The position numbers were made by a program, and so were the translations under genes. From contig PDUO01000056.1 of NCBI GenBank assembly GCA_003008705.1, forward strand, positions 233,285 to 297,284: a DNA stretch of 64,000 nt, written 5' to 3'. The DNA is from Pezicula radicicola. Its lineage: Eukaryota > Ascomycota > Leotiomycetes > Helotiales > Dermateaceae. How positions within the stretch are numbered: the stretch's first letter is position 1; the number at the start of each line of letters is the position of its first letter. Shown here in pieces: positions 32,480-44,249 of the stretch. Below the pieces are notes generated by a model. The model saw only the letters and a program-made list of their open reading frames with translations. It was not told the origin of the DNA and made no database searches.

Positions 32480-34180
32480 ATGATCAAAATATTTAGAACA
32501 GTTGCTCTCACCCTTCGCTTAGCGAGCGTCGCTTGGGCAGTAATTAATTATTCTGACAAGACTAACAACGACAACTTGACAGTCTATACGAGGACTGGTA
32601 CTTTTATTGGAGACCTTAATGACACGTATACAGACGTCAGGCAGTTCAAATATATCCCATATGCAAAGGTATGAAAGCTTATCTTCCCAAGAAGTTGTTG
32701 AAAATCTGACATTCTCGCAGCCTCCGGTGGGTTCTCGACGCTGGGCATCTCCGGAGCCTCTTGACGAGTCTTCCCAGGTCTATGACTCAACCGTCTTTGG
32801 CCCATCATGCGCACAATATGTCTCAGCCATCCCCACAGCATGGGCGCTTAATATTACTGGCAATCTTATCGTCAACTATGGAGAAAGCTTACTTGCTGGC
32901 CAAGTGGCTCAGAACTCTGCCGAAGACTGTCTCACCATAGCCGTCTGGACACCTGCATCAGCTACACAGAACTCGAAGTTGCCAGTAATTCACTTTCTCA
33001 CAGGCGGGGGCGACGTAACTGGCGGCATCAGCATTCCCACCCAACTACCCGCGCATTGGATTCACCGCTCGCAGAAACACATCGTTGTCACAACGAACTA
33101 CCGTGTGAATATTTTTAGCTACCCAAACGCGCGCGGCCTGAACGATACTAATTTTGCGCTACAAGACCAACGCAGGGCGATTGAGTGGGTAGCCGAGAAC
33201 ATTGCTGCGTTTGGTGGTGACCCGTCTAAAATCACACTCTGGGGTCAATCTGCGGGAGCTGGTGCAACAGACCAGTATCTCTTCACATGGTATCAGGATC
33301 CCATCATTCGTGCCTCGATCTCAAGTTCTGGCGTTGCTATTGGTCGAGCATCCAACGTAGACTATGACGGGACAAACTTCACTTTTGTTGCAAAGTCGCT
33401 CGGCTGCGATTTTTTGGACGCAAATATCGAGCTGGAATGCATGCGGCGAGTCCCCATGGAACGTATTGAGAACTTTGTTGGCCAGTATCAAGATAACTCA
33501 ACGTTGGTGAACACGTCGCAGCCTGCTATAGCCTTTACGCGACAAAGTAACGTACTTCCCATCGTCAGCTCCATGATCCCTTGCTAATAATGCCAGTCGA
33601 TAATAAATACGTCTTTGCTAACTATACCGAGAGATACCTTGAAGGCCAGGTCGCACAGCTGCCAAAGATCATCGGCACAACCGCTCGTGAAGCGTCTCCT
33701 CTTGTCCCTTATCCCATTCACAACTACTCGGCTGGCCCTTCGGAACAGCTCATCTATAGTCAGACACTCAGGACAGTTTGCGCTGCTCATAACACCAGCG
33801 TGCTTCGCGATCAGGTCGGTTTACCAACATATCGCTACGAGTGGGCTGGCAACTTCAGCAATATTGCAACCGTTCCTTGGCTCGGTGCTTACCACTACTC
33901 TGACCTGTACATGTTATTCGGCAGCTATGTCATCGCGCCTGGGGAGATCACTGACTTGGAGGTGCAAACGTCAGAGCAGATGCAGGACTACTTCCTCGAT
34001 TTTATAACAGAACCAAGTTCCCTTTCACAAAACGGATGGCCTGAATACCAAGTTTCCCAGACTAGAGGGGGGCAACTCGCTCAATTCGGCGCCGACGGAC
34101 AAGTTGTCCAGTTTGTTAACGGAGACACGGTCGAGGGAGCCTGTTATAACACTAGTGACGTGTATAATACTACGCCGTAA
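32480..34180 (+). CDS. Secreted type-B carboxylesterase, intact
   Basis: Three exons (32480-32668, 32721-33546, 33597-34180) give 532 residues. A signal peptide ends near residue 20 (LASVAWA). The alpha/beta-hydrolase core shows the oxyanion-hole run FLTGGGDVTGG, EDCLTIAVWTPAS, VTTNYRVNIFSYP, and the nucleophile elbow GQSAGA with Ser near residue 240. The acidic residue is probably Glu370 in IIGTTAREAS and the His is near 438 in GAYHYSDL. The second intron (50 nt, GTAACG donor, TTGCTAAT branch) removes two apparent stop codons near 33585 and joins FTRQ to IDNKYVFANYTER. Many N-glycosylation sites support secretion. The substrate cannot be deduced. Confidence 0.93.
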
Positions 34181-36264
34181 AAACGGCTGACCATAATCCG
34201 TAATAATTTTGATAGCTATCAGTTGAATTTTCTTCAAAAAGAATTAACGAGAATTGACTCGTCTACGCCCGTCATAGTTTGAATTATTATGTAGCTCCCT
34301 CTGGGGCCATTTATTGCGCGACATCAAGCTTACCCTAATTCGGTCTTCGCGTATCAGCGCGCCACTCAAATTTGTATAGGGGGGAGATAGTCCGAGAACA
34401 GTCGTCTTAGTGACAGGCAAAATTGAAATAGTTGAATTGTTAACGACAGGCACTGAGACAATTGTATTAATTTGGGATAGCTAAATTAATCTGTGATGAT
34501 CGAATTACTCAGCGATGATTGAATTAATTCGAGAATTATTGTTCTGTCCCTTGGCGTTTCGACTGCTACAGCGCCGCTCTCACCAGCCTGGGCACTACCC
34601 TTCATGCTGTTTAATCATTCTATTCAAATAAGGAAGTGGTCGTATACTGCGAATAATACCAGTTGGGTACCGAAGATGACCATGGCTGTAAAGGTAGCTA
34701 ATGGAATATTCTCGGAAATCCCAAGGGCACCTTTGAGACCTAAGTATGATTTGGAGAAGTCACTTTTGTACATAGATTATGAGGAGTTAATAATATCGGT
34801 GACTGTTGTAATATAATTCGACTCTAAACTAAACCTGATTATCATGATCTTATTTAATAGGATTTATAAGTTTGTGTAATTTTTTCAGTCTCTTAGAAAC
34901 TGAATTGTATCTTTTGAAACATTGAGCTACATCAATATAGACGATTACCTCATGCAAATTCTACAGGTGGTGCCAATTGGCGGTAATACTGCATCACCTA
35001 CGACTATTCTCTTAGGCTGTGAGTTAATTGGCTCTATATCATCGTTGGGTCCTGTATATGTAAGCAATATTTTGAGCAATTGAACTGCAAACTAACGCCT
35101 GGGACTAGCATTCAGTTAGCCTTGGCTGTCAATTACAAGTATATATATTATAGAAATCCTTACTAGGAATGCTTTCCAGAACCGAAACCGAGATATGTGG
35201 GTGTTGGTTGCCCGGCGTCGAGGTCGTTTGTGTTGACTGGACCTTCTGTAGTCTCAATTTACTTTTGCTTTGCCCGTAGCAATAGAAATAGAAAATAGGT
35301 TTTAGGATCAGGATAGAATATTTTATCTATGTGTACACTAAGTCCTGGCACACCAACCTAGGGTCCCTTCTTTAGATAGGTACCATCTGGAAGAGTTAAG
35401 CCGCTGAGATGAATTACCTCTTTTGAAAGACCCTTAATTAATATGGGATGGTACCGAAGACTGTCGCGAATAGCACTGTCAAAGGAAGGGAGTTTCTTGA
35501 ACGTGGCCTATCTTTCCACGCTGATTTCCGCCCAAGCACGGAAGTTGCTTCTTCTCGGAGCCGCTCGTAAGCGTTCATTTCCGGCGAACAAGAGATAATA
35601 TCTAGCATAACGTTTTACACTTAGATAATTGTAGATGATAGAGCCGCAAACCCCTTCAAACAAATCAGGACATAAAACGACAGAATTTTTCTAAGGAAAG
35701 CCTACAAGCAAGATGATCCATTTAGAAAGTACGTTTAGGTCTGCTCCAAGTTCTCGGAGAACGTTACTTCTTCCTGAGGTGATTATGTAGAGCACTATTG
35801 CTGACTGGAACAGAGCCTGTTTTGTCCTGATGTGGTTGTAATAGAACAAAAAGTCTTTGTGAGCACGAAGACTATGCTGCTAGCCTAGACTTATTACATA
35901 GCCGAGGCAGTGCAATGGCCGCAAAAGATTTGATAAAAATCTAAGAATATGTTGGGTATATAAAATTACCTAAGACAAGTTGTGTTAGAAAATATGTTTA
36001 GAAGAGCTTATGGAGGTCTTGCTATTTACCCTAAGGCTAAGGTACCTTTCGTACAATTCTACTAGGCGGTGAACGTAATCGGACTTAGGGCATTAATTTA
36101 CTAGTTGCCCTAGTGGACTAGCCGGTACTCCGTAACTCGTAACCTCAATCTGACCACAATTCTCTATATTTATCTAATTCACCAACTTAGCCGTATCCGT
36201 AACACAAACCATTTGATTTTTCACAAAGCTATACAACCCGTAGAAAAGGACTTTTGGGATCAAA
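34181..36264. other. Gene-free 2.1-kb interval
   Basis: Short open frames (34604-34816, 34244-34453) have no recognisable content. The sequence is moderately AT-rich with repeats of GAATTA/GATTGAATTA near 34440-34540. Nothing else can be supported. Confidence 0.4.
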
Positions 36265-37341
36265 ATGTCTCAACACGTCTTCCCGCAACTATCACTGCAG
36301 GGAAGAACGGCTATCGTCTCGGGAGCGGGAAATGGTCTCGGACTTGCCATTGCTGAAGCGCTCGCTGAAGCAGGTGCAAATGTAGCCATACTGTACAAGA
36401 GCAATATGGCAGCTGTTGGAGCTGCGAAGAAGGTTGCAGAAGAATATAATGTCAAATGTTAGCAGCTCATCCTTCCGTCTTCAGCATGCTGACTCAAAGC
36501 TACAATACGCTCAGGCAGCGCATATCAAGTAGACGTTACCCAGTTCCACGAGGTAGAATCAACTGTCAACCAGGTGGTCAAGGATTTCAATGGTCGTCTT
36601 GACTGCTTCATTGCCAATAGCGGTATTGCATGTGGGTCCTGCCTGAAGAATCATCTGCGTTGTAGACTCGATCCCAAGTAGCTAATATGGAAAGGGAACG
36701 AGACCTCTGTTCTGGATAGCAGTATCTCCCATTATCGTGAGGTTATGGCAACGAACCTGGACAGCGTATACTACTGTGCACGTGCAGCTGGTTTGCACTG
36801 GCGGCGCCAGTCGAAAGAACAAACAACCATAGATGGCAACGAACTCGAGGGTTTCCGGAAGGGTAGCTTTGTCGCAACAGCAAGCATGAGCGGTCACATT
36901 GTCAATTTCCCTCATATTCAAACTGCATATAACGCGTCCAAAGCGGGCGTGATTCACATGTGTAAGCTCTGCGGACTCATTCATGGTAATGATACTGATG
37001 AACTGCTAATCTTGGTTCCTCATTAAAGGCAAGTCTCTTGCAGTTGAATGGGCGGAGTTTGCACGCGCAAACACTGTCTCCCCCGGGTTTATAGAGAGCG
37101 GTCTCACGGGGATGGTCTCCGAAGATATCAAAGACACTTTGAGAAAAAAGACTCCTTTACAGTCAGTCACTAATGCAATTCTACATATTTATCCTTCTAC
37201 ACTTCAGCTTACAGGGCTTTTACTAGGAGTATTGGTGATCTGTCTGAGATGAAGGCAGTCTACCTCTTCCTTGCGTCCGATGCATCAAGTTTCACAACTG
37301 GCACGGATATCGTTATCGACGGTGGTTATCGTCTATGGTAA
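36265..37341 (+). CDS. Short-chain dehydrogenase/reductase, polyol-type, intact
   Basis: Five exons (36265-36457, 36515-36631, 36695-36961, 37029-37161, 37227-37341) join to 274 residues, a classical SDR size. The nucleotide-binding loop reads SGAGNGLGLAIAEALA (first residue Ser rather than the usual Thr of TGxxxGxG). IANSGIAW, EVMATNLDSVYYCARAAG and the catalytic set ASMSG (Ser near 169) with AYNASKAG (Tyr182, Lys186) follow, then NTVSPGFI and the C-terminal TGTDIVIDGGYRLW. It is closest in style to fungal NADP-dependent mannitol dehydrogenase, D-arabinitol dehydrogenase or sorbose reductase enzymes; the real substrate is unknown. Intron 2 was ended at AAAG|GG to keep frame; its 3' site is 9 nt after the branch. 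Confidence 0.9.
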
Positions 37342-38900
37342 ACAGATAGCTAAGGCCGATTGCGAGCTGGTGACAGAAGGATGGCTTTGCTTATATACAA
37401 GTTGATAGATTTGGGGACAACCCTGTACCCTGGTTGACGGAAAGGTGGAGATACGAGAATGTGGCGAAACGTCTGTGGTGACCCTATATGCAGGAATTGC
37501 TATCCATCCTTTTGTGATCTGGATTGTGGGAATTGTCAAAGCTATTATACGGTTTTAGGTTCTCGTATAAAATTTATTTCATAGTAAGAAGCCGACCGTA
37601 CTCTAGAATGGCCATTAACTTTTTTTTACCTCGTCGATGCGTCAAGTTTGCGGCCAGTCGTCAATTCGATCGCTAGAGCCATGGCTATGGCTACATATTA
37701 TTAATATGCGAGCTTACAATTATTATACTGCCATAAAATAATACTAGTTTACAATTTGTTTGTTTCTGTCGCAATCAATAAGGACTGGGCGTTCCGGCAG
37801 AACTTTGAAAAAATTGCTATACTAAGGTATATGTGTCACCAGCAAGTTAGATAATCCTCAGCACAGAAATCGTATCGCTTCATCTTCCCGTAACATTGCT
37901 GAATTTCCACCGCCGTAAGTCCCTGCAAATTATGAACTGCGTGGGGTCTGTAGTGGCACCTACAGGGGGTAGAAAATCATCTAGAGACATTGCTTTTAAT
38001 TTGTATAACCCTTCTTCTGATGCCGAAGGACTCGGGAGAGCAGTATATGTTATCATCCTCTGTGCAGAGGTAGGGGAGAGTCTGTCAGAAGTAGAGGATT
38101 TGTTCTTTCTCCAGGTCAACACGGTATATTGACATCTGACGGGCCTTTGGCGTGGCTCTCTTTCACTACAATCAGCAAAACGTACATAGGTCAAGATTGT
38201 TGGGATGACGAGGTATTGCCAGAGTTTACTCCCTTTAATGTCTTAACCCGGGAGCTTGGAACGACAGAAAAACGAGCTGGTGGAAGAAGAGGAGTTCGTA
38301 GGCTGTTACCGCTAATTCATTAGCATGATATATAATGGTAGTTTCATCTAATGGATCAAATAGTCGATAATAGTATGACAGAAAGTACAGAGAGATATAA
38401 AAGTATTAGGATGTGTAGATAGAAGATACTGAAGAGATATGAATGTAGCCGAGGAGCTCCTTGGAAATATGGAGGCTCTAGAGCTGGATCCATCTATGAC
38501 GGCGAGAGCATTGATGTAACGGCGTGCACCGGGTCTTCCGGATCTGACTTTTGTCGAGCATGAATAAAAAAGGCCTTAATGAAAATTTTAGGACTTCAAC
38601 CTCGAATAACAACTGGTTTTGGCCAAATATAAGTTAGATAAACAAAATAAATCTGTCTCTGTATCTCTCCGAAAAGTGTTATTTGGAGCCGATAATGCTA
38701 GTAAAGAATTTTCCTTGTCTAGCTATTTTTAGTGGCATACTTCAATTGCAACTGGTCCTAACTGATCAGAACAATTACAGTCAATAGAATTGTTTTATAA
38801 CCTATGAACAACACTACTCTACGGCTTAGAAAATACTAGATCACATCACTTACGCCTGCTGCCGCGGAGGACGGACTGTCGCTTATAACCGAGGTGCCTT
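37342..38900. other. Gene-poor interval
   Basis: Overlapping frames at 37880-38330 on both strands (up to 104 codons) show no known domain or splice structure. No gene is supported. Confidence 0.35.
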
Positions 38901-38901
38901 G

Positions 38902-39435
38902 GTTATAGGGAATTGTTATTCGGCATTGACTTAACTAAATCGCGCTAGGTAGAGTGACAACACTAGCAACAGTCGCTAATGATACTTCTACCTACACTAA
39001 AATTACTGGTGAATTCAAGTACCCTACGCGCCACCACCCGGTCGCCGCCTACTACCTCGTCGTCGTCTGGCTACCATATTATACTACCTACACTAACGCT
39101 ATATCTATCTCTTCTTCTAAAACATCGAGCTACGAAAGCTACTACTAAATAGGAGTCGCTGTTGTCAAAGAAGCAACAATAGTAGCACAATAAGTAACTA
39201 CAAAAGCAAGTTAAATAGTAGAGGATTAATAGTTTAGCTAAGCACTTAATAAAATCAAATAGAATAATAATAGAGATGTGAGAGTCATCGTAAGGTACTC
39301 AAATTCACTAGTAGTTTTAATATAGGTAGAAGTAACGCTCAATAGTAATTGCACTCTAGGCCTTGCCCCAATTTGGTTAGTTAATGCCAAATATCAAGTA
39401 CTTAGTGCCAAATAACAATTCCCTAGTTATAACTG
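38902..39435. mobile_element. About 530-bp inverted-repeat element
   Basis: The left end (GGGAATTGTTATTCGGCA at about 38908-38925) is matched in reverse complement by the right end (GGGAATTGTTATTTGGCA). Similarity continues inward through GGCATT(G/A)ACT and outward through a GTTATA block. The interior is short-repeat-rich and non-coding. It looks like a MITE; ends and target duplication are not exactly resolved. Confidence 0.6.
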
Positions 39436-39710
39436 TTCTTTACTATTTTGTATTTGCTATGGTAGAGTACGATATTTATTATAGATCAATTCCTTGGTAG
39501 TCGTCTCTAATACTAATGACAGTGAATTAGGTCGGTTACGAGACGGAATAAGAAGCAGGCGAAGAAAAGGATGTGTATGCGGAAAAGTTTGCCGTCATTC
39601 GGCTAATATATATCCTGATAATCCATATTCAATTATCCAAACTCCACCCGATCTTTCTCTCTCACATTACTAACTACCATTCCCTCATATATCTAATCCT
39701 CCAATATCCC

Positions 39711-39940
39711 TTATGGACTATATCTAAACGCCTTCCGACAGCCCACCCCGTCCGAGTTCGGGGGCTTGTAGCGTGTCATCGTCTCGCCCAGCGGGGTATC
39801 CGCACCGAGATACGATACCCAGCCACCCGTATGGATGTTTGCATCGATGAACAGGTCGACGTAATTGTTTAAGTTGCCCTTGAGCGTGAGCTTCGGGTTG
39901 TTCTTGCAGTCCATGATGGCCTGTACAACGTTGCAGTTGC
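39711..39940 (-). pseudogene. Fragment of an unrecognised, probably small secreted protein
   Basis: The minus-strand frame reads NCNVVQAIMDCKNNPKLTL, NYVDLFIDANIHTGGWVSYL, then TMTRYKPPNSDGVGCRKAF to a stop at 39711. It looks like a genuine C-terminal exon: an intron 3' end (GGGTTAG) precedes CAACTGC at 39940. I find no convincing upstream exon. Family unknown; three cysteines and Gly/Asn richness suggest an extracellular protein. Confidence 0.35.
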
Positions 39941-40275
39941 TAACCCTAACCCCCAAGTGGATTTCTACTCCATGCACTGATAGAAATACAGACCAGCACT
40001 GAGCATAGACGCAGCTCTCAAGTTCAAGATGTGGGCAAACCGCTGGATGTCTTATTTGTGAATGGTGAACGAACGAGCGCAGCATAAACTTGTAATTCAC
40101 CTCAGAGAAGTGAAAAGTGAACAGGAAAAGTGACACAAGCTCTAATGTCTATACTCATTGAGTCAAAATTGCTGCTTGAGTTGTAGATGGAAACGGCCGC
40201 GTTGCTTCATGTTGCTGTCTCTCTCCTCGCCCTAGCCCCCTCTCTCGTCCAAAACACAAAACACAATAAACCTAA

Positions 40276-40654
40276 TTACTCTATTTTCTCTCTGCCTCGA
40301 AAGTGGAAGTAAAGGTAGACGACAAGGGCTCCCACAAAAGGCATCATCACCACCGATATAGCCCCCGTGATCATGGCCGCCTTGCGATACGCAGGCGTCG
40401 TTTCCCAACCATCAAACCGGTAGTATGACTCAAGCCCCCTCGCGATGCTGTATGCCATTCCAATCAGGAGTGCGAGGAAAAGTTTGAAGTCTTTCCATTC
40501 CCATTTGACTGGTGCGCTGAGATCAAGCTTTTCTGCGCGTCAATGGTTAGCTCTCTGGTTTTTGGGTGGAAATTTTTTTTTCTAGGACTTTCATACTAGT
40601 TGACTCTGCGTTGCCCCCTTTTGCCTCAAGAGTGGTGATTGGATTCTCGGCCAT
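40276..40654 (-). CDS. Small two-TM membrane protein, hypothetical
   Basis: Two exons (40597-40654 and 40276-40532), joined by a GTATGA...CGCAG intron, give 104 residues. A soluble N-terminus (MAENPITTLEAKGGNAEST) is followed by KLDLSAPVKWEWKDFK, a TM segment (LFLALLIGMAYSIARGL), a loop with YYRFDGWETTPAYRKAA, and a second TM segment (ITGAISVVMMPFVGALVVYLYF) ending HFRGREKIE. The frame, splice sites and membrane pattern agree, so a real gene is likely. No named family is recognised. Confidence 0.65.
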
Positions 40655-41784
40655 GGCTTTGCGAACACGATCGGGACCTTTGTGCTTCGGCTGTGTGGGA
40701 TTGGTTGGACGGCGAGAATGAGGCTTGCAATTATGGTGGCGTGATAGAAGAGTAGATAGATTTGATGTTTGCTGGGTCAGTCGTGATGGTAGGTAGGGGT
40801 TTTGGAAGTTGGAGCTTGGGCAGATGACAAGGAAATGAATTGTGATTATGATTGATCCTTTTTGTATAGTATGCACAGTTACGCCACATGACTGCGCCTG
40901 CTGCCCCCATGCCTTAGCCGCTACTATGTACCGTGCAGATGAGGCACGGACGGATGAATACTTTGGCAAGGCGCTAATCTGGAGCGCTAAAGAACTGTAC
41001 CTACTTGACCTCGATCAAAATAAAGACTCACAGAGTGCCTTTTTTCCTTTTTTTTTTCAATCCTACCTAGACGAATGAGGGTTGTCATGTGATCGGGTCT
41101 AAAAGAAACCTGGTCGATATCGCCCCCATTGTCCTGGTCTGCGTCAAAGTGCCAGATGAACTCGATCGGTCTATGGTTTCAGATTCATGACGGCGAGTGT
41201 TTCGGCACACTTTCAGATGGCGCTGTTGCTCCCTTCTACGACGCTACGCAGTCTATTATTCAGTGGATGCGACCTGAGGGTGGACTTCAGACTAGCGCTG
41301 AATGTACTACTTAGTTAACCATGACGAGTTGTAGGGGTATGAGTAGAGGGGGTGTGATTTGGATGGCCTTTTGGAAGAGATGGGTGAAGGGCGTAATACC
41401 ATCTAACACCACACATTGAAACGGCAAATTGTTAGTGCAGCTACTAGAAATCTATCTGTCAATGGAACGTTATGTACAAGTAAAAAGAGCTAGAGAAGCA
41501 GCATTGGTCATTGTCTAATGAAGAAGAAGAAAACGTGGAAAGGAGCGTCGCTTATTCACGAAGAGCTCGCATCGTAGTCTGTCTCACTAGTCGCAGGATA
41601 CCAATCATCTTCGAGGATCTTGGCCCTTTGCTCTTCTGCTATCTGAATTTTTGCCCTCCCCTCCGATACACTCCCTGCATCCTACAGAACACCGTAATTT
41701 CCACATCGTTCTTGCTATCTCATTCTCGCAGAATCCGTTTTCGCTATAAATTTGTACAGCCTGCTTGAGCATAGACCTGACATA
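40655..41784. other. No gene identified
   Basis: A plus-strand frame at 41129-41314 ends in FGTLSDGAVAPFYDATQS, which is faintly protein-like, but it has no domain or splice support. The remainder shows only short random frames. Confidence 0.3.
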
Positions 41785-42541
41785 TCAAAATTGATCAGTC
41801 AAGGGCTCGAGAGGAGAGAAGCTTTTGCGGGACAGCACATACTCGGCATTGGAAAAGTCATGTTTTCTGTGGAAATGGTATCCAAGCTTCTGAGCTATCG
41901 ACGCTGTCGTTTTGCTAGAGGCTCCCGCTATTGCTTGGTGGAGCTCATAACTGCGAGGATAAATCTCGAATGCATCCTTGACCCGACCTTGTTCGATCAT
42001 GGCATTACCGACAGACATTAGAAAAATCCTAACCTTAACCCTCTCTAACACCTTACAATAGACGGTGGAGTTTAATGTTGGCTTACATGAAAAGGGATTT
42101 GTCCATTACTCCGAATTTGCCCTCCCGGAACGCTTTCAGTTCGATAAGAAGTTCTGCTGCTTGGTCTAGCTTTCCTTGAAGCCACAAGCTTATTCCAACG
42201 TTGGTTTGAGTCAAGGTTGAGTCTCCTGGGAGGTCTTTCTAGACTTCCAGTGCCCTGCGATAGAATGGTTCTGTCTCCGGATACTGTCCAATAGCCATGT
42301 AGCCGTTGGCTATTTGGCTTAGCGCAATCATTTCATAAATTGTGGGCCTAATTAAACTTCCCCTTTGCAATGCTTTCTGTGTTAAGTAAAGTCTGTTAGA
42401 CCTGCTCTTATATGCGGCTTGAACCTGTTCGTTTCCGTCTCAAATGCGCCTCGTGTGCCATAAATCTTAGGGAGAAGTATTTGGGAATCGTCTTCGCTAT
42501 TCAAGTAGTCCTCCTCTACGATATCCGGGAGTTCAAAAGGA
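41785..42541 (-). pseudogene. TPR-repeat protein fragment
   Basis: Minus-strand frames read PPFELPDIVEEDYLNSEDD, IALSQIANGYMAIGQYPETEPFYRRALEV, an in-frame TAG near 42242, DLPGDSTLTQTNVGISLWLQGKLDQAAELL, an intron with GGTTAG 3' end near 42029, then MSVGNAMIEQGRVKDAF and TASIAQKLGYHFHRKHDFSNAEYVL. These are tetratricopeptide repeats of the kind found at the C-terminus of fungal NACHT/NB-ARC proteins. Another frame break lies near 42370. The fragment ends abruptly at 42541, where AT-rich DNA begins. Confidence 0.65.
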
Positions 42542-44249
42542 GGTTATAGGAGACCAATTTCATAAAATTACCTACTATAATTAGTCTATAAAACACGATA
42601 TACCCGTACGTCTATAACCTATAGATTAACTCACTAAGCTGCATGTCTAAGATACTGTGGGAATGTTCGAGGGGCTATTAAAGGTATAAGAGAACGGGAT
42701 ACTTTATTAGAATGCTAAGACAAAACAATACTAATTTGTAATAGATATAATCGTGGGTATTGCCTAGCGAATGGAAAATTCTTTCAGAACCTTTAAGGCT
42801 ACTTTCGGACTTGAAAGTCTTTAGTCTCCCCACTATTTTTAAACTATAGGCTTTACTCCCTAAAGTTATAGGCTACATTGCCCATATATATAGGAGTAGC
42901 TACCAGGCGCGCTGTCCTAATTTCAAACGCTTTTCATATCCTTTTCATTATAATTCAATATTGTCCAGTCTAGTCTGTTGGCTTCAAACTATATATGGGC
43001 AGAAACTGACTCCTGGTCTAGAAAAGCGTCAAAGTAGCTTGGTGTGCTCGTCAAGTTCCAGTGAGTATTTGGCACTCGCTCAACTGGAGATAAGTCGAAA
43101 GATAGCTCATGGGTATCATCTGGGGCTACCGCTGCCGCTGCCGCTGCCGCATCCAAAGCACGGGATTATTGCAATGGATAGCTACATTGGATAGTAACAG
43201 TACCGTGAGGTGAAGATGATAATTTATGCGCTTTCATGGAAATAGGTGAAGGTAAGGACTGCAGCGTTTGTGACATAGCAACCTGTGGCGGCTGGTTTTC
43301 TCGAGAAATACGACGCAGATGTTTCCTTCGAATTCTCATACTATTCTTGATAATCTGTTTAATACTTAGAGCGTATACCCTCTCCCCTTTACCGCCATAC
43401 ATCCAATCATACCTAGAGCATATCAATTGCAAACCAGTGCATACAGAACATGAAGGATGTGTCTCATCACATTTCTTCCTTCGGAGTCTACAGAAATAAT
43501 TCAGTTTTGCGCAGGGTAGATAGTTCTGATACTAGAATCGAACTCGTGCGGAGACTTAACCTAAAAGGCACGCATCAACTATTCACCTTTGCCAGAAGGA
43601 AGCATAATTGTGAGCTCTGCCGTCGCGAGAAAGATGCCCACCAACTTCTGGAAAGGTCATCATAGAGTGGGGTACAAAGCACGGAGGTAGTTGTGCGGCA
43701 CCGACCGGGACGAGTACTTGTTAGTTGCCTATTGGCAACTCCTTCTCGAAGCCCTGCGGTAGGGGTGCTGCCGATATCTGTCCCTGGCTTCCATTATTCT
43801 ATACCTCGACTTCTTTGACGACGCAAGATTTTTGTATATTTTGAAAATCAAGCTTCTCAGATTCTACGTCGTCTACCACCGCAGGAGACTTATTACGTCG
43901 AGGAATCCCCATTTCCTTTTATATTTTTCTGTCTGAATGACGCTGTTCCAACACATTCTAAATATAACCTTAACCGGAATTAAAGTACCCACATCATCTA
44001 CAGCATCCTGGTATAGATCCCGCAAATTCACGGGACTCCCCGAATTCTTAAATTTATGGTCTGATGTGATGATGAATCCCCATACATACGCGATTGGAGG
44101 CGTACCTGTTCATATCAACCTCCAAGTTGCCCTACTTGAACCGTATTCACCCGCACGTACGCGACTGGAAGCGTATTCTCCAGCTTAGCTACCTCTCAAT
44201 TTCGAGTCCTTATTGATATCGGGGCTGCCTTAATTGCCCGCTCCAGATC
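42542..44249. other. AT-rich then GC-normal interval without genes
   Basis: 42542-42960 is AT-rich with no open frame of note. A CCGCTG hexamer microsatellite lies at 43129-43150. Open frames at 42961-43665 and 43937-44188 carry no recognisable domain. The last part is the presumed promoter of the ABC gene. Confidence 0.35.

Noticed and set aside
33580..33597. Two adjacent stop codons suggesting a broken carboxylesterase
   Set aside because: They lie inside a 50-nt intron with GTAACG donor, TTGCTAAT branch and CCAG acceptor; splicing keeps phase.
36632..36694. Missing acceptor in SDR intron 2
   Set aside because: An AAAG acceptor 9 nt after the CTAAT branch restores the frame (GIAWNETS), so no defect needs to be assumed.
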